Below the pieces are notes generated by a model, which did no database searches, was not told the DNA's origin, and saw only the letters and a list, made by a program, of their open reading frames with translations. A stretch of 64,000 bases of DNA from Pyrodictiaceae archaeon (GTDB lineage: Archaea > Thermoproteota > Thermoprotei_A > Sulfolobales > Pyrodictiaceae): assembly GCA_027036135.1 (NCBI GenBank), contig JALVSY010000016.1, positions 1-64,000 of the forward strand. Reading direction: 5' to 3'. Below are positions 29,003 through 37,770 of this stretch, in pieces. A program made the position numbers and the translations under genes. Numbering within the stretch: position 1 is the stretch's first letter; each line of letters begins with the position of its first letter.

Positions 29003-30319
29003 ATGAGCATTAGGGGAAGAGTGTACATAGAGACATATGGGTGTGCTCTTAACTTTGCTGATACAGCCCTTATGAAGACCACGTTGGCAAGACATGGCTA
29101 CGAGGTAGTTAATGAGCTTGAAAAAGCCGATGTGGTTATCATTAATACTTGTACTGTTCGCCTAGATACAGAGGAAAAGATGGCCAAGAGAATACGCATG
29201 CTCAGCGATTATGCGGAGAAGCATGGTAAGAGATTAATAGTTGCGGGGTGCATGGCAACAGCGCAGCCATATAAAGTTAAGAAGCTAGCTCCACATGCAG
29301 TACTAGTATCGACATACAATGCTCACCGCGTAGTCGAGGCCATAGCGAAAGGCATCGACTTATTAGAGGAGCCAAGTACTCCGAAGACTCTCTTTACGCC
29401 AGACCCGAGGGCCATGCAGAGAGGACGTATAGCAGAGATACCGCTCGCCGACGGCTGTCTAGGTGACTGTTCTTTCTGTATAACGAAGCTTGCTAGACGC
29501 CGTGTATACAGTAGACCGATAGACCAGGTAGTCAAGCTTATAAGGCAACTGGTGAGGAGAGGCGTTGTAGAGATTAGGCTCACTGGTCAAGACGTGGCAG
29601 TTTATGGGATTGATATCGCTGGGCGAAGATTATTACCAGAGCTAATGCACAAGATAGCTGAGCTACCTGGCAACTTCATGGTAAGAATAGGCATGATGAG
29701 CCCTGACCAAGTTGAGCCTATTCTTGACGATTTCATAGAGGCTCTTCGACACCCCCGGTTCTTCAAGTTCGTCCATCTGCCGGTACAAAGCGGCGACGAT
29801 AATGTACTAAGGATAATGAAGCGGAGATATAGCGTGGATGAATACAAATCCATAGTGAGAGAGATTAGAGCAAAGATACCCGGGGTCATGATAGCCACTG
29901 ATATAATAGTTGGGCATCCAGGCGAGGACGAAGAAGCATTCATGAACACCGTGAGACTCGTAGAGGAGCTTAGGTTTGAGCGCGTACACCTAGCTCAGTA
30001 TACCCCTAGACCCCGGACAGTAGCAGCAGGTCTCCCACAAGTACCGGATCCCGTGAAGAAACGGCGCTCAAGGCTACTCGGCGAAATAATTATGCGTATC
30101 GGGCTAGAGGAGCACAAACGCTACATAGGGTCCCGTGCCAGGGTACTAATCGTCTCACGTGGTGAAAGAGGAGGACTCGATGCGAAGCTATTTAATTATA
30201 TGCCAGTAATTCTTCCCGAGCACAGCGCTAGACCTGGTGAATGGTGCGATGCCGAAATAATAGATGCCACGTGGTATGATTTACGGGGCAGAGCCCTTGA
30301 CTGCGACGAGCAAAGCTAA
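29003..30319 (+). CDS. tRNA methylthiotransferase (MiaB/CDKAL1-like radical SAM)
   Basis: Radical-SAM enzyme that adds a methylthio group to t6A37 of tRNA (e-MtaB class, inferred from archaeal context). The N-terminal UPF0004 domain binds the second cluster (Cys in YGCALN, NTCTV and AGCMA). The radical-SAM Cys triad is CLGDCSFC, and a C-terminal TRAM domain follows from about residue 375 (RYIGSRARVLIV). ATG 29003 gives the usual start; an in-frame ATG/TTG at 28994 adds three residues. Its 3' end overlaps rpiA. Confidence 0.93.
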   Translation: MSIRGRVYIETYGCALNFADTALMKTTLARHGYEVVNELEKADVVIINTCTVRLDTEEKMAKRIRMLSDYAEKHGKRLIVAGCMATAQPYKVKKLAPHAVLVSTYNAHRVVEAIAKGIDLLEEPSTPKTLFTPDPRAMQRGRIAEIPLADGCLGDCSFCITKLARRRVYSRPIDQVVKLIRQLVRRGVVEIRLTGQDVAVYGIDIAGRRLLPELMHKIAELPGNFMVRIGMMSPDQVEPILDDFIEALRHPRFFKFVHLPVQSGDDNVLRIMKRRYSVDEYKSIVREIRAKIPGVMIATDIIVGHPGEDEEAFMNTVRLVEELRFERVHLAQYTPRPRTVAAGLPQVPDPVKKRRSRLLGEIIMRIGLEEHKRYIGSRARVLIVSRGERGGLDAKLFNYMPVILPEHSARPGEWCDAEIIDATWYDLRGRALDCDEQS

Positions 30320-31049
30320 ACAAGTAGCTGCCCAGGAGGCAGCCACACTAATAGCTGAGCGCTTGCCAAGGCTAAGTCGCCTCGGCGTTGGAACCGGGTC
30401 AACAGTTAAGCTTGTCCTTGAGTACTTGCTCTCTGATGAGGAGCGTAAGCAACTATTAATGGAAAAGGATATCTATGTTTCGAGCCTCGACACATTCTTC
30501 ACCCTACGTCGTCTCGGCCTTAAACCGAGCCTTTATCCACCAAGGAATGGCCTAGACCTATACTTTGACGGAGCCGATGAAGTAGCAATTAGTGAGAAAG
30601 GAGACTGCGGTATCATAAAGGGAAGAGGCGCTGCCCTTACAAGAGAGAAAATACTGGCCTACAATAGCCGAGAGGTTATCATAGTTATTGATGAATCCAA
30701 GCTAGCACACAAGCTGGGAGAACACAATAAGCCTTTACCAATAGAGGTTGTTCCTATCGCAGCTGATGCTGTACTAGCCTTTCTAGAGTCAAGAGGAGTA
30801 AAAGCAGTTCTTAGGGATGAGTGTAAGTGCAGAGATGGCCCAGCAATAAGCGATAACTACGGCTTAATAATAGACTCGTGGCCCTGGGGCATATATTCTC
30901 TCAAGGATTTCATAGAGGAGCTTGAGAAAGTACCTGGGGTAATTGAGCACGGTTTTTTTGGCGGCTTCGTCGACCAAGTAGTAGTTGGCTATAGTGATGA
31001 GGCGAGGATACTCAGATGCAGAAGAACGAGGAGGAACCCCGCCCTATAA
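30264..31049 (+). CDS. rpiA: Ribose-5-phosphate isomerase A
   Basis: Interconverts ribose-5-phosphate and ribulose-5-phosphate. Signatures are LGVGTGSTVKLVLEY (phosphate loop), FDGADEVA and IKGRGAALTREKI, with VPIAADAVLAFL and a C-terminal VPGVIEHGFFGGFVDQVVVG. The ATG at 30264 overlaps the methylthiotransferase gene by 56 bp; a TTG at 30297 starts at MTATSKAKQ and gives a more usual length (250 residues). The last 34 bp overlap the SWIM gene. Confidence 0.95.
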   Translation: MPRGMIYGAEPLTATSKAKQVAAQEAATLIAERLPRLSRLGVGTGSTVKLVLEYLLSDEERKQLLMEKDIYVSSLDTFFTLRRLGLKPSLYPPRNGLDLYFDGADEVAISEKGDCGIIKGRGAALTREKILAYNSREVIIVIDESKLAHKLGEHNKPLPIEVVPIAADAVLAFLESRGVKAVLRDECKCRDGPAISDNYGLIIDSWPWGIYSLKDFIEELEKVPGVIEHGFFGGFVDQVVVGYSDEARILRCRRTRRNPAL

Positions 31050-31453
31050 GGAGTACTCCGCTAGCAGCACTAAGAGAGAACATATTGAGAATAAGCGAGG
31101 TGCCACCATCCTCCGCTAAAAGCGCTGTAAGAGAGCTCAAGGTTGTCCGGATTTCCCAGGCCCCCCTCGAGCTATGGGTAGTAATGGGCAGAGAAAGTGA
31201 CTATCTAGTAATACGAGGAACTTATTGCAGCTGTCCTCACTTCGTCATACGCGTAGTAAACGGTGAGACGACAATGCCTTGCTACCACCTAGTAGCGGTG
31301 GAAATGGCTATAAGGCAGGGAAGATTCCACGATCTCTCCCTGAGCCTTAGCAAGGACGAGCTCCAGGACATAGTTCTCGAGGTACTAGCTGGATCGCGGT
31401 CTACAACTCTTCGTAGAAAGCTCTACATGCTAGGTAGGAGAGAAGAGGGATAA
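31016..31453 (+). CDS. SWIM zinc-finger protein (Sws1-like candidate)
   Basis: A 145-residue protein with a SWIM motif: Cys71-x-Cys73 (TYCSCPHF), then Cys89-x-His91 followed by x-x-Ala (CYHLVA). The CxC...CxHxxA form is that reported for Sws1, the partner of Rad51 paralogues, and for archaeal homologues. Outside the finger it has a beta-rich N-terminal half and a helical C-terminus. A role in homologous recombination is therefore possible but inferred; no RadA paralogue is adjacent. It overlaps rpiA by 34 bp. Confidence 0.7.
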   Translation: MQKNEEEPRPIRSTPLAALRENILRISEVPPSSAKSAVRELKVVRISQAPLELWVVMGRESDYLVIRGTYCSCPHFVIRVVNGETTMPCYHLVAVEMAIRQGRFHDLSLSLSKDELQDIVLEVLAGSRSTTLRRKLYMLGRREEG

Positions 31454-31550
31454 ATAGACCCAGTAACAACTAAGCATCTCACGGCCCAAGAGATGCGTAG
31501 CTAGTAGGTCGCCTAGCCTAACCCCCTAGCAATAACCGGGTTGGAATACC

Positions 31551-32453
31551 TTGAGTAAGCCCGTCGAGATAGAAGAGAAAGAGATACTTGACAAGATGAC
31601 GCAGCTCCGTGAGGAAATAAAGAGGCTTAAAGAACAACGCTATGCCCTAATAGATGATGCTCGTAGACTGCGGCAACAGAGAAGAATGTTGATAGAGAGG
31701 GCTAGGCAGCTCCGTGACGAAATAAAGAGGCTCCGTGAGGAAAGAAAGAAGCTTGTTGAGCAGGTGAGAAGCCTCAGGCAGCAGCGTCGCGAGATACTCG
31801 AGAAACTTAGAAGCGTTGTAAACGAGATAGAGGAGCAGAAACGAGTTGCGGCCGAGTATAGGCCCCTGGCTAGAAAGAGCATTAATGCTATCCGTAGAAG
31901 AATAGAGGAGCTCGAATGGCGTCAACAAACTAGCGTCCTCACGCCGGAGGAAGAGAAAGAGATAATAGATGAAATAGTTCGTCTCGAAGCCCTTCTCCAG
32001 AAAGCGATGGAGGCTAGGAAGTACCTGCAAGAACTCACAGAGAAACGCGCCGAGCTTTATGGTCTGAGGCTCCAGATTAGGAGCATAGGCCAGGAGATAA
32101 GGAGTGTTAGTGAGAAGATAAGCAAGCTTGATGAGAGAATTGGTGCACTACGTTCTCAGCTAGACGAAATTAGCCCACAAATAGATAACATAACTAAGCA
32201 ACTTGAAGACTTATCAGCAAAGATAGAGGCGTTGCGAGAGGAGATAAATAGAAAGGTGCAGGAACTCAGAGAGCTTAGCGAGAGGCTCAAGGAGCTCCGG
32301 CTCGGCCAGGAGAAGGAGAAAGCCCTTCAAATCTATGAGGAGAAGAAGCGTAGGATAGAGGAGAAACTAAAGAAGGGCGAGCCATTAACTCTTGAGGAAC
32401 TGCGGCTGCTCTACGCTACGAGCCCTGATGAACTCGAGGAAGAATCAGAATGA
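31551..32453 (+). CDS. Long coiled-coil protein
   Basis: A 300-residue protein that is almost entirely heptad-like and rich in Glu, Arg, Lys and Leu from about residue 10 to 260, with repeated units LREEIKRLKEQR, LRDEIKRLREER and LRQQRR (about 20-85). It has no membrane segment or catalytic motif and ends in an acidic tail. TTG start at 31551. It overlaps the DUF373 membrane gene by 4 bp, so the two are coupled; a membrane-linked scaffold is one possibility. A 7-bp hairpin (GCATCTC/GAGATGC, 31474-31496) lies in the leader. Confidence 0.75.
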   Translation: MSKPVEIEEKEILDKMTQLREEIKRLKEQRYALIDDARRLRQQRRMLIERARQLRDEIKRLREERKKLVEQVRSLRQQRREILEKLRSVVNEIEEQKRVAAEYRPLARKSINAIRRRIEELEWRQQTSVLTPEEEKEIIDEIVRLEALLQKAMEARKYLQELTEKRAELYGLRLQIRSIGQEIRSVSEKISKLDERIGALRSQLDEISPQIDNITKQLEDLSAKIEALREEINRKVQELRELSERLKELRLGQEKEKALQIYEEKKRRIEEKLKKGEPLTLEELRLLYATSPDELEEESE

Positions 32454-33550
32454 CTAAGAGAGTCCTGGTAGTAGCTATAGATATAGACAATGACCTTGGC
32501 CGTGCAGGGATAAAGACACCCATAGTTGGTAGAGCCATGGTTCTAGAGGCGGCTACTCGTTTTGCTCTCTACGACCCTGAAGACTCTGATGCCAACGCTC
32601 TTTTTGCAGCGGTAAAGATAGCTGATGAAATGAGGCTAAAGGGCTACGATGCAGAGCCAGCAGTAATTGCTGGTAGCGAGCTTGGCGGTGTTGACGCAGT
32701 AATAGAGGCTCGTAATCAGCTTGAAAAACTAGTAGCAGAGTACAACCCAGACGGAGTAGTCGTCGTCACTGATGGCTCAGAGGACGAGTCACTTCTCCCA
32801 GCTATATCCTCTATAGTACCCATAATCGCTGTTAGGCGAATAGTAGTAAAGCAGCATAGGGGTGTTGAGGAAACCTATATGCTCCTCATAAGATACATAC
32901 AGAAGGCGCTAACGGAGCCTCGCTTCTCCCGCCTATTTCTCGGCGTACCCGGCATAGTACTCGTGGTGTTCTCCTCCCTAGCCCTCCTAGGCATGCTTCG
33001 CCAAGCAATTCTTGTCGGCCTCTTAATCGCGGGCCTGGCTATGATGGTTAGGGGCTTTGATATGGAAGAAAGAATAATACAGGCATTAACAGAGACACCA
33101 GTAACAATAGTGGCCTACTCTACAGCGGGTGTTACAGCACTAATAGCAATAGTGCTCATCGTGTCACAGCTGCATTCTCATACAACGTTGACTCCTCAGC
33201 TACTAGCAAGCCTTGTCCGCAACGTTACAAGCCTCATAGGCTTCTCCGCGAGCATAGCTATACTTGGTCACGCAGCTTCCAAGTTTGTTTCTGGCAAGCT
33301 CAAGCTCTATCGCGAAATAGTCGCCTTGACCCTCGTTATCGTGGCGGTAGTCCTACTGGATACGGTTGCCTCCGCTCTCCAGCAAATGGAGACCATGTCT
33401 ATATCAGAGTTCATGCAAGCCCTCGCGTCTAGCGGGTTCGGCCTCTACGCAATAGTATCAGTTGTTGTGGTAGCCGTGGTATGGAGAGGAGCCAAATCCC
33501 TCGAGAAGCTTATCGCCCAAACCTCCTCTCGCGCTTCTGATAAGAAATAA
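32450..33550 (+). CDS. DUF373 membrane protein
   Basis: A 366-residue archaeal DUF373 protein. The N-terminal cytosolic domain (about 1-150) has VVAIDIDNDLGRAGIKTPI, SDANALFAAVKIADE and VVVTDGSEDESLLP. About six membrane segments follow from residue 164. Function is not established in any organism. It is translationally coupled to the coiled-coil gene (ATGA overlap), and its 3' end overlaps the convergent prenyltransferase gene by 41 bp. Confidence 0.88.
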   Translation: MTKRVLVVAIDIDNDLGRAGIKTPIVGRAMVLEAATRFALYDPEDSDANALFAAVKIADEMRLKGYDAEPAVIAGSELGGVDAVIEARNQLEKLVAEYNPDGVVVVTDGSEDESLLPAISSIVPIIAVRRIVVKQHRGVEETYMLLIRYIQKALTEPRFSRLFLGVPGIVLVVFSSLALLGMLRQAILVGLLIAGLAMMVRGFDMEERIIQALTETPVTIVAYSTAGVTALIAIVLIVSQLHSHTTLTPQLLASLVRNVTSLIGFSASIAILGHAASKFVSGKLKLYREIVALTLVIVAVVLLDTVASALQQMETMSISEFMQALASSGFGLYAIVSVVVVAVVWRGAKSLEKLIAQTSSRASDKK

Positions 33551-34250
33551 TCGCGCGGTACAGCTCCGCCTCGTCGAAGTCTGGCCAAAGCTTCCTAGTG
33601 AAGTACAGCTCTGTGTATGCTACGTGGTATAGGAGGAACCCGCTGAGGCGTAGCTCTCCCCCGGTTCGTATCAAGAGGTCTGGCTCCGGGAGCCAGCCGA
33701 GGGGCATGAGCTTCCTGAACCCGTTCTCATCAATACCGTTCATCGCTCGTGTAGTGAGCAGCTTGTTAATAGTATCTATTATCTCCCATCTCCCACCGTA
33801 GCACGTCGCCACTGCTAGTATGTGGGGAGAGTTACTAGCAGTAACCTCGTTGATGTAGTTAATCCTATCAACGAGCCAGTCTGGTAGCAGCGAGAAATCC
33901 CCGACGAAGTATACACGTACACGCCCCTCCCTTACCCTCTTATCAGCGAGCAAGTCGTCAACAGCGTGCGACAACAGTTTATGAATAGCGGCTAGCTCGT
34001 CCCGGGGCCTCCTAGTACAATTCTCCCGGGAAAGCGCATAGAAAGTAACATAGTCAACCCCGAGATCCCAGAGATAATCAAGAGTCCTCCTAGCAACCTC
34101 ATAGCCCCTAAAATGCCCCATGTACACAGGTAACCCGTGCCGACGAGCCCAGCGCCTATTACCATCAGGTATAATAGCGACGTGAACCGGCAGCCTCCCC
34201 AGGTCTATTCTTCGCCTAAGCAGCTTCGTAGTGAAAATTCCTAGCACCAT
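33510..34250 (-). CDS. uppS: cis-Prenyltransferase (UPP synthase family)
   Basis: Condenses isopentenyl diphosphate onto allylic diphosphates to make the long polyprenyl carrier used in N-glycosylation. In 246 residues: HVAIIPDGNRRWARRHG (active-site Asp-Gly-Asn-Arg-Arg), FRGYEVARRTLDYLWDLGV, FYALSRENCTRRP and the C-terminal DLLIRTGGELRLSGFLLY with the Arg-x-Gly-Gly-x-x-Arg/S motif. Its end overlaps the convergent DUF373 gene. Confidence 0.94.
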   Translation of the reverse strand: MVLGIFTTKLLRRRIDLGRLPVHVAIIPDGNRRWARRHGLPVYMGHFRGYEVARRTLDYLWDLGVDYVTFYALSRENCTRRPRDELAAIHKLLSHAVDDLLADKRVREGRVRVYFVGDFSLLPDWLVDRINYINEVTASNSPHILAVATCYGGRWEIIDTINKLLTTRAMNGIDENGFRKLMPLGWLPEPDLLIRTGGELRLSGFLLYHVAYTELYFTRKLWPDFDEAELYRAIISYQKRERRFGR

Positions 34251-34409
34251 GGCTTCACCAAGTACTTCTCAGCAGCCTCCCCCCTGCAGCTCCTCGGTAG
34301 GTACTCTGTATAGCATTCTGGTAAATGTCTTATCTAGATGATATCCAGTGGCTATAGGCAAGTTTGGTTATGAACTCGCCTATTCACCTAAATTAAAAAT
34401 AGTGCTATC

Positions 34410-34856
34410 CTAGAGTGGTGGAACTGGTTGTTCAGCACCACATGCCTCGCATACCAGTACCCATGTTTTTCCTCTCTTCTCAAGCCTTGTATCCGGTGCT
34501 CCACATGTTGGACATATCACGTAGGTCTTTACGAATCTCTGTAACAGGTTATTGAGAGTAGCAGTTGATACCTTCACGTTAATGGTAAGCATGCCGTTTT
34601 CCTCGTCGTAGTTACCACTCGCGCCTAGCTCGCGTAGTAGATACCTCATTACTATTCTGGGATCGCGTCGCATAACATCTGCTATCTGCTTGAAGTTCCT
34701 TATGATAGTCTTGTTGCCAACACGCTCCACTATAAGCCTCGGTAGCTCAAATCGTGACGCCTTAGCTCCCCGTGCCGGTAAGCGCTCATAAAGACGCCTA
34801 AGCAAATAATCATAATCGTATAGGAGCTTTACCGCGTCGTCATGCTTAGCGCTCAT
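34410..34856 (-). CDS. aif2b: Translation initiation factor 2 beta subunit
   Basis: A 148-residue aIF2 beta: YDYLLRRLYERLP, the central fold with NFKQIADVMRRDPRIVMRYLL, and a C-terminal zinc ribbon CPTCGAPDT...CEACGAEQ. It forms the initiator-tRNA-binding complex with alpha and gamma subunits, which are not in this window. The neighbouring DUF424 gene is divergently transcribed from a gap of 74 bp. Confidence 0.96.
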   Translation of the reverse strand: MSAKHDDAVKLLYDYDYLLRRLYERLPARGAKASRFELPRLIVERVGNKTIIRNFKQIADVMRRDPRIVMRYLLRELGASGNYDEENGMLTINVKVSTATLNNLLQRFVKTYVICPTCGAPDTRLEKRGKTWVLVCEACGAEQPVPPL

Positions 34857-34930
34857 CTTTTGTCTCCCTCTTAGCTCTTCAAGACGCTTAAAGATTAATA
34901 TTTATAGATGGCTCACTCGCGCTCAGACTT

Positions 34931-35257
34931 ATGGCAGGAAGCATGTCCGAGGAACCAATGGTGTATATGAAGATCTATGAGACACAAGGAGAGAAGCTAA
35001 TAGCTATATGTGATAGTGACCTCTTAGGGAAAGTGTTCAGGAGTGGAAAGCTAGTACTCCATGTTGATAGGAACTTTTACGAGGGCATTCTGGTACCATT
35101 AAGTGTTGCTATGGAGCGGGCGGAGGAGGCAACAATACTGAACCTTGTAGGAGAGAATACTATAAATGCAGCTATTAGGAAGGGGCTAGTACACCCCGAT
35201 GCCGTGATAAGAGTTGAGGGAGTTCCTCATGCGCAGTCTGTAAGGATTCTTTACTAG
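34931..35257 (+). CDS. DUF424 protein
   Basis: A 108-residue DUF424 protein: MKIYETQGEKLIAICDSDLLGK and the central VLHVDRNFYEG, with NLVGENTINAAIRKGLVHPDAVI near the end. The family is archaeal, often beside aIF2 genes, and lacks an established role. A TATA-like ATATTTATAG (34899-34908) about 25 bp upstream indicates that ATG 34931 is used in an essentially leaderless message; an ATG at 34943 is an alternative. Confidence 0.86.
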   Translation: MAGSMSEEPMVYMKIYETQGEKLIAICDSDLLGKVFRSGKLVLHVDRNFYEGILVPLSVAMERAEEATILNLVGENTINAAIRKGLVHPDAVIRVEGVPHAQSVRILY

Positions 35258-35537
35258 GAACTCTGCTAGTGTTTACGCTCTTGCCATACAATATATTAAG
35301 TGGGTTCTGGCCGTACCATTCGCTATAAAGGGTCTCTCTTAGTACCTTTTCTACAAAAACAGCTCGCTGATGCCCGAGGCCGAGTACATGTTCTATGTAT
35401 TCGTGCATGAAGCTCTCGTCCAGGAACCATTCTACTTCGTCCTCTATTTGAATCCATCTAATATTAATGAATATTTTATTCTTCTTGAACCATGCTGCTG
35501 CATCATCGTCCTTTGCTACTATTATTACATCGGCCAA
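35175..35537 (-). CDS. Hypothetical protein with HEYIEH motif
   Basis: A 120-residue protein that I do not recognise. It opens with a Rossmann-like strand (ADVIIVAKDDDAAAWFKKN) and has MHEYIEHVLGLGHQRAVFVEKVL around residues 43-66 (HEYIEH, then GHQR). This could be a metal site, but it is not a canonical HExxH protease motif. Its last ~83 bp overlap the DUF424 gene on the other strand, so the true C-terminus is uncertain. It would otherwise leave more than 600 bp empty, and the composition is protein-like. Confidence 0.5.
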   Translation of the reverse strand: MADVIIVAKDDDAAAWFKKNKIFINIRWIQIEDEVEWFLDESFMHEYIEHVLGLGHQRAVFVEKVLRETLYSEWYGQNPLNILYGKSVNTSRVPSKESLQTAHEELPQLLSRHRGVLAPS

Positions 35538-35878
35538 GCCTGGCCACCACGCAGTATCCTATACATATCCGGGGGTTTAAAACACATTTAGGAACAATTG
35601 TCTGGAAATAGATTTGTAAATTAAGTTGGGGTTTACCATAGTTTAGGTGAGTCGCGTAGCCCTAGTAGCGCCCAGCCTGGCCGAAATCACTTCTATCAAG
35701 GGTAGTACCTAGTCCAACGAGTAGCTTGCCCTGGCTCGGAAATACTAAGAAGAAACATCCCGGATCTTTTCTCTCCATTCGTGCCTTGTTTAAGACAAAT
35801 CTAGTGCTTCAGGGACTGTTTGTATACAAGGCTATTTCTACCCGAGACCGCACAAGAATACTATCCTGGAGATAATCT
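35538..35878. other. 341-bp intergenic stretch
   Basis: No gene seen. It contains two similar short stretches, CGGCCAAGCCTGGCCAC (about 35531-35547) and GCCCAGCCTGGCCGAAATC (about 35668-35686), the first an imperfect palindrome. I see no tRNA, box C/D pair or strong hairpin. It may be a decayed gene or the long leader of the PAC2 gene. Confidence 0.35.
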
Positions 35879-36645
35879 TTGGCTGGGATAGTATATGAGG
35901 AGAGTCTTGATGGATTAACCCTAATGGAGTACATTGAATTCGAGCTACGTAAGCCAAGCTTCTTCGTCCTGGGCTTGCCAGATACTGGGCTAGTAGGTGT
36001 AATATCTGCGAATCATATCGTTGAGAGCATGGGGCTAAAGGAGGTTGCTGGTATAGATATCGAGGCGCTTATGCCACCTGTGGCTGTTATATCGAAGGGC
36101 GAGGTTCGGCCCCCCTCCGAATCTATGCTAAGGACAATATAATGGCACTTACAGCTGAAACACCAGTACCAGCGAGCGTTATCCCACTCTTAGCCAGGCT
36201 ACTAATAGACTATGCTATACGTAAGGGTGTAGACTACATAGTATCCATAGTCGGGATAGCATCGCCGAACAGGATAAACATGGATAAGCCACATGTATAC
36301 TGGATAGCAAGCAATGAAAAAGCAAAGGAACTGGCCTCTAAACTAGGCATAGAGGTGTTCAGTAGCGGATACCTTGTAGGACCTTATGCACTCATACTAA
36401 AGCAGGCCATAAGGAAAAGAGTCACTAACCTGGTACTATTAGCGGATGCCTATGTAGAGTTCCCAGATCCAGAAGCAGCAGCCAGCGTATTAACAGTACT
36501 GTCAAAAGCGATCGGCACTGAGATCGATGTTAAGAAACTGCTTGAACAAGCAGAGATGATCCGCGTAAGAATGAGAGGACTCATGAAGAAGACTAAAGAA
36601 GCTATGGCTGAGATGGGTGGGCCAAGTCCAGTTCTTTACGCATAA
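35879..36645 (+). pseudogene. PAC2-family proteasome assembly chaperone, frameshifted at a C-tract
   Basis: The first frame (35879-36141) encodes the N-terminal PAC2 part (FFVLGLPDTGLVGVISANHI, then a stop at 36139-36141). The second frame, read from before 36112, continues PLRIYAKDNIMALTAETPVP, the expected PAC2 sequence, to the stop at 36643-36645. The shift falls at 36110-36115, a run of six C; one extra C, or a -1 slip on CCC CCC, joins the frames into a ~255-residue protein. A C-tract sequencing or replication error, or programmed slippage, are both possible. The family assists 20S assembly, matching the two proteasome genes in this window. Confidence 0.85.
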
Positions 36646-36668
36646 GCAGTTAGCTGGGGTGTGTCGCT

Positions 36669-37088
36669 ATGAGCTTCGAGGAGATTAAGAAAAGAATAGA
36701 GAGGATACACAAGAGGATAATGGAGGAGATAGAGAGGAGTTTCGAAGAAGCAACGAGTATGAGCTTATTCCAGCAGGGAAGCATGAAGCCCCTCTATACA
36801 ATATACCAGCGCCCCGATGCCTATGTAGTACTAGTTGACCTAGCAGGAGCCGATACTTCATCACTTGAGGTAAAAGCTACAGAGAATAAGCTCATCATAA
36901 GAGCCTCTCTTGAGAAGGAGGTAAGATTCAGCGATATCTACGGAACCGTGGTTGGAGAAGACATAGTATTTCATGAATACGAGCACGAGATTCCATTACC
37001 GCCTGACGCCGACCCGTCTAACATAAAGTACAATATCAGGCCGAACAAAATAGTTGAGATAATTATTCCGCGGAAAAGATCATCTTGA
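36669..37088 (+). CDS. Hsp20/alpha-crystallin small heat-shock protein
   Basis: A 139-residue ATP-independent holdase. A helical N-terminal region (KKRIERIHKRIMEEIE) precedes the alpha-crystallin domain, including YQRPDAYVVLVDLAGADTSS, VKATENKLIIRASLE and IPLPPDADPSNIKY, ending in an Ile-Ile-Ile-Pro (EIIIPRKR) I-x-I-like tail. ATG 36669 follows the PAC2 gene by 23 bp, so they may be cotranscribed. Confidence 0.93.
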   Translation: MSFEEIKKRIERIHKRIMEEIERSFEEATSMSLFQQGSMKPLYTIYQRPDAYVVLVDLAGADTSSLEVKATENKLIIRASLEKEVRFSDIYGTVVGEDIVFHEYEHEIPLPPDADPSNIKYNIRPNKIVEIIIPRKRSS

Positions 37089-37143
37089 ACCGCTAAGATT
37101 TTTACACTATTCCTAATCTTTTCGCGGACTGGGGAGACAAGCC

Positions 37144-37302
37144 GTGACAACCTATGAAGGCCTAGTTGAACGCGATGAGAAAGGCTATTTGATACGCCTA
37201 CCAGATGAGCTGGTAGCTAATATTCGGTGGCGTGAAGGAGACAAGGTAAAAATAGAGATGAGCGAGTGGCGTGGAAGATTAGTAATAGTTGTGTATAAGT
37301 AA
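37144..37302 (+). CDS. Small AbrB/SpoVT-like protein
   Basis: A 52-residue protein, too short for most gene callers: GTG start at 37144, ending VVYK at 37302. The body has GYLIRLPDELVANIRWREGDKVKIEM, an AbrB swapped-hairpin pattern (strand, LP, helix-like, W-x-x-G-D-x-V). It lies 55 bp after Hsp20. DNA binding or a non-DNA-binding scaffold is possible. Confidence 0.7.
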   Translation: MTTYEGLVERDEKGYLIRLPDELVANIRWREGDKVKIEMSEWRGRLVIVVYK

Positions 37303-37338
37303 GTACCTAGCTATGCCACAAGTGTTTTTAGTAACAAG

Positions 37339-37770
37339 CTATTTCTCTTCATCACTTAGGTTCCAGGGCTTTCCTTCTCGTAGTATTTTCTCGGGTAGCT
37401 TATCCTGGTATCTTCTAAGGAATTTGAGATCTTCTTCCTTCTTCCGTAGATTATCAGGTAGCATTCGTGGTATCTCATCTATTATGGGGTACCATCTTTT
37501 GCAATTTGGGCAGTAGAGTACGCCAGTAACTACTTCTACCTTTAAGCACTCCTCGCAGGGAGTATTGCCGTCTACCTCTTCTATTTTCTTTCCTATGGGT
37601 GTTTGCAAACGATAACAATAGAGCTCGCAGAGGGGCGGCTTATACTTTTTCAGCAGCTCCTTAATCTGTTCCTCCCGCTCTGGATACACTCTTTCCTCGA
37701 TAACGTATAGCTCCAAGGGGAAATGCTTACACATGGGGCACGCCGCCAGATCCATGAACCGGTACTTCAT
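37339..37770 (-). CDS. Trm112-like zinc protein
   Basis: A 143-residue Trm112-family protein, the small zinc-containing activator of methyltransferases: N-terminal [14 protein letters not shown] (CxxC) and a second [21 protein letters not shown], the family hallmark. An extra CEEC pair lies between. Its start overlaps the glmM stop by 4 bp, so the two genes are coupled on one transcript, though no functional link is known. Confidence 0.88.
   Translation of the reverse strand: MKYRFMDLAACPMCKHFPLELYVIEERVYPEREEQIKELLKKYKPPLCELYCYRLQTPIGKKIEEVDGNTPCEECLKVEVVTGVLYCPNCKRWYPIIDEIPRMLPDNLRKKEEDLKFLRRYQDKLPEKILREGKPWNLSDEEK

Noticed and set aside
31647-32030. Open frame opposite the coiled-coil gene
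   Set aside because: It is antisense to a highly repetitive Glu/Arg-rich gene, which creates long shadow frames.
35538-35878. SRP or RNase P RNA
   Set aside because: The conserved loops of those RNAs (the GGTGA/GCCAGG region of SRP, the GAGGAAAGTCC of RNase P) are absent.
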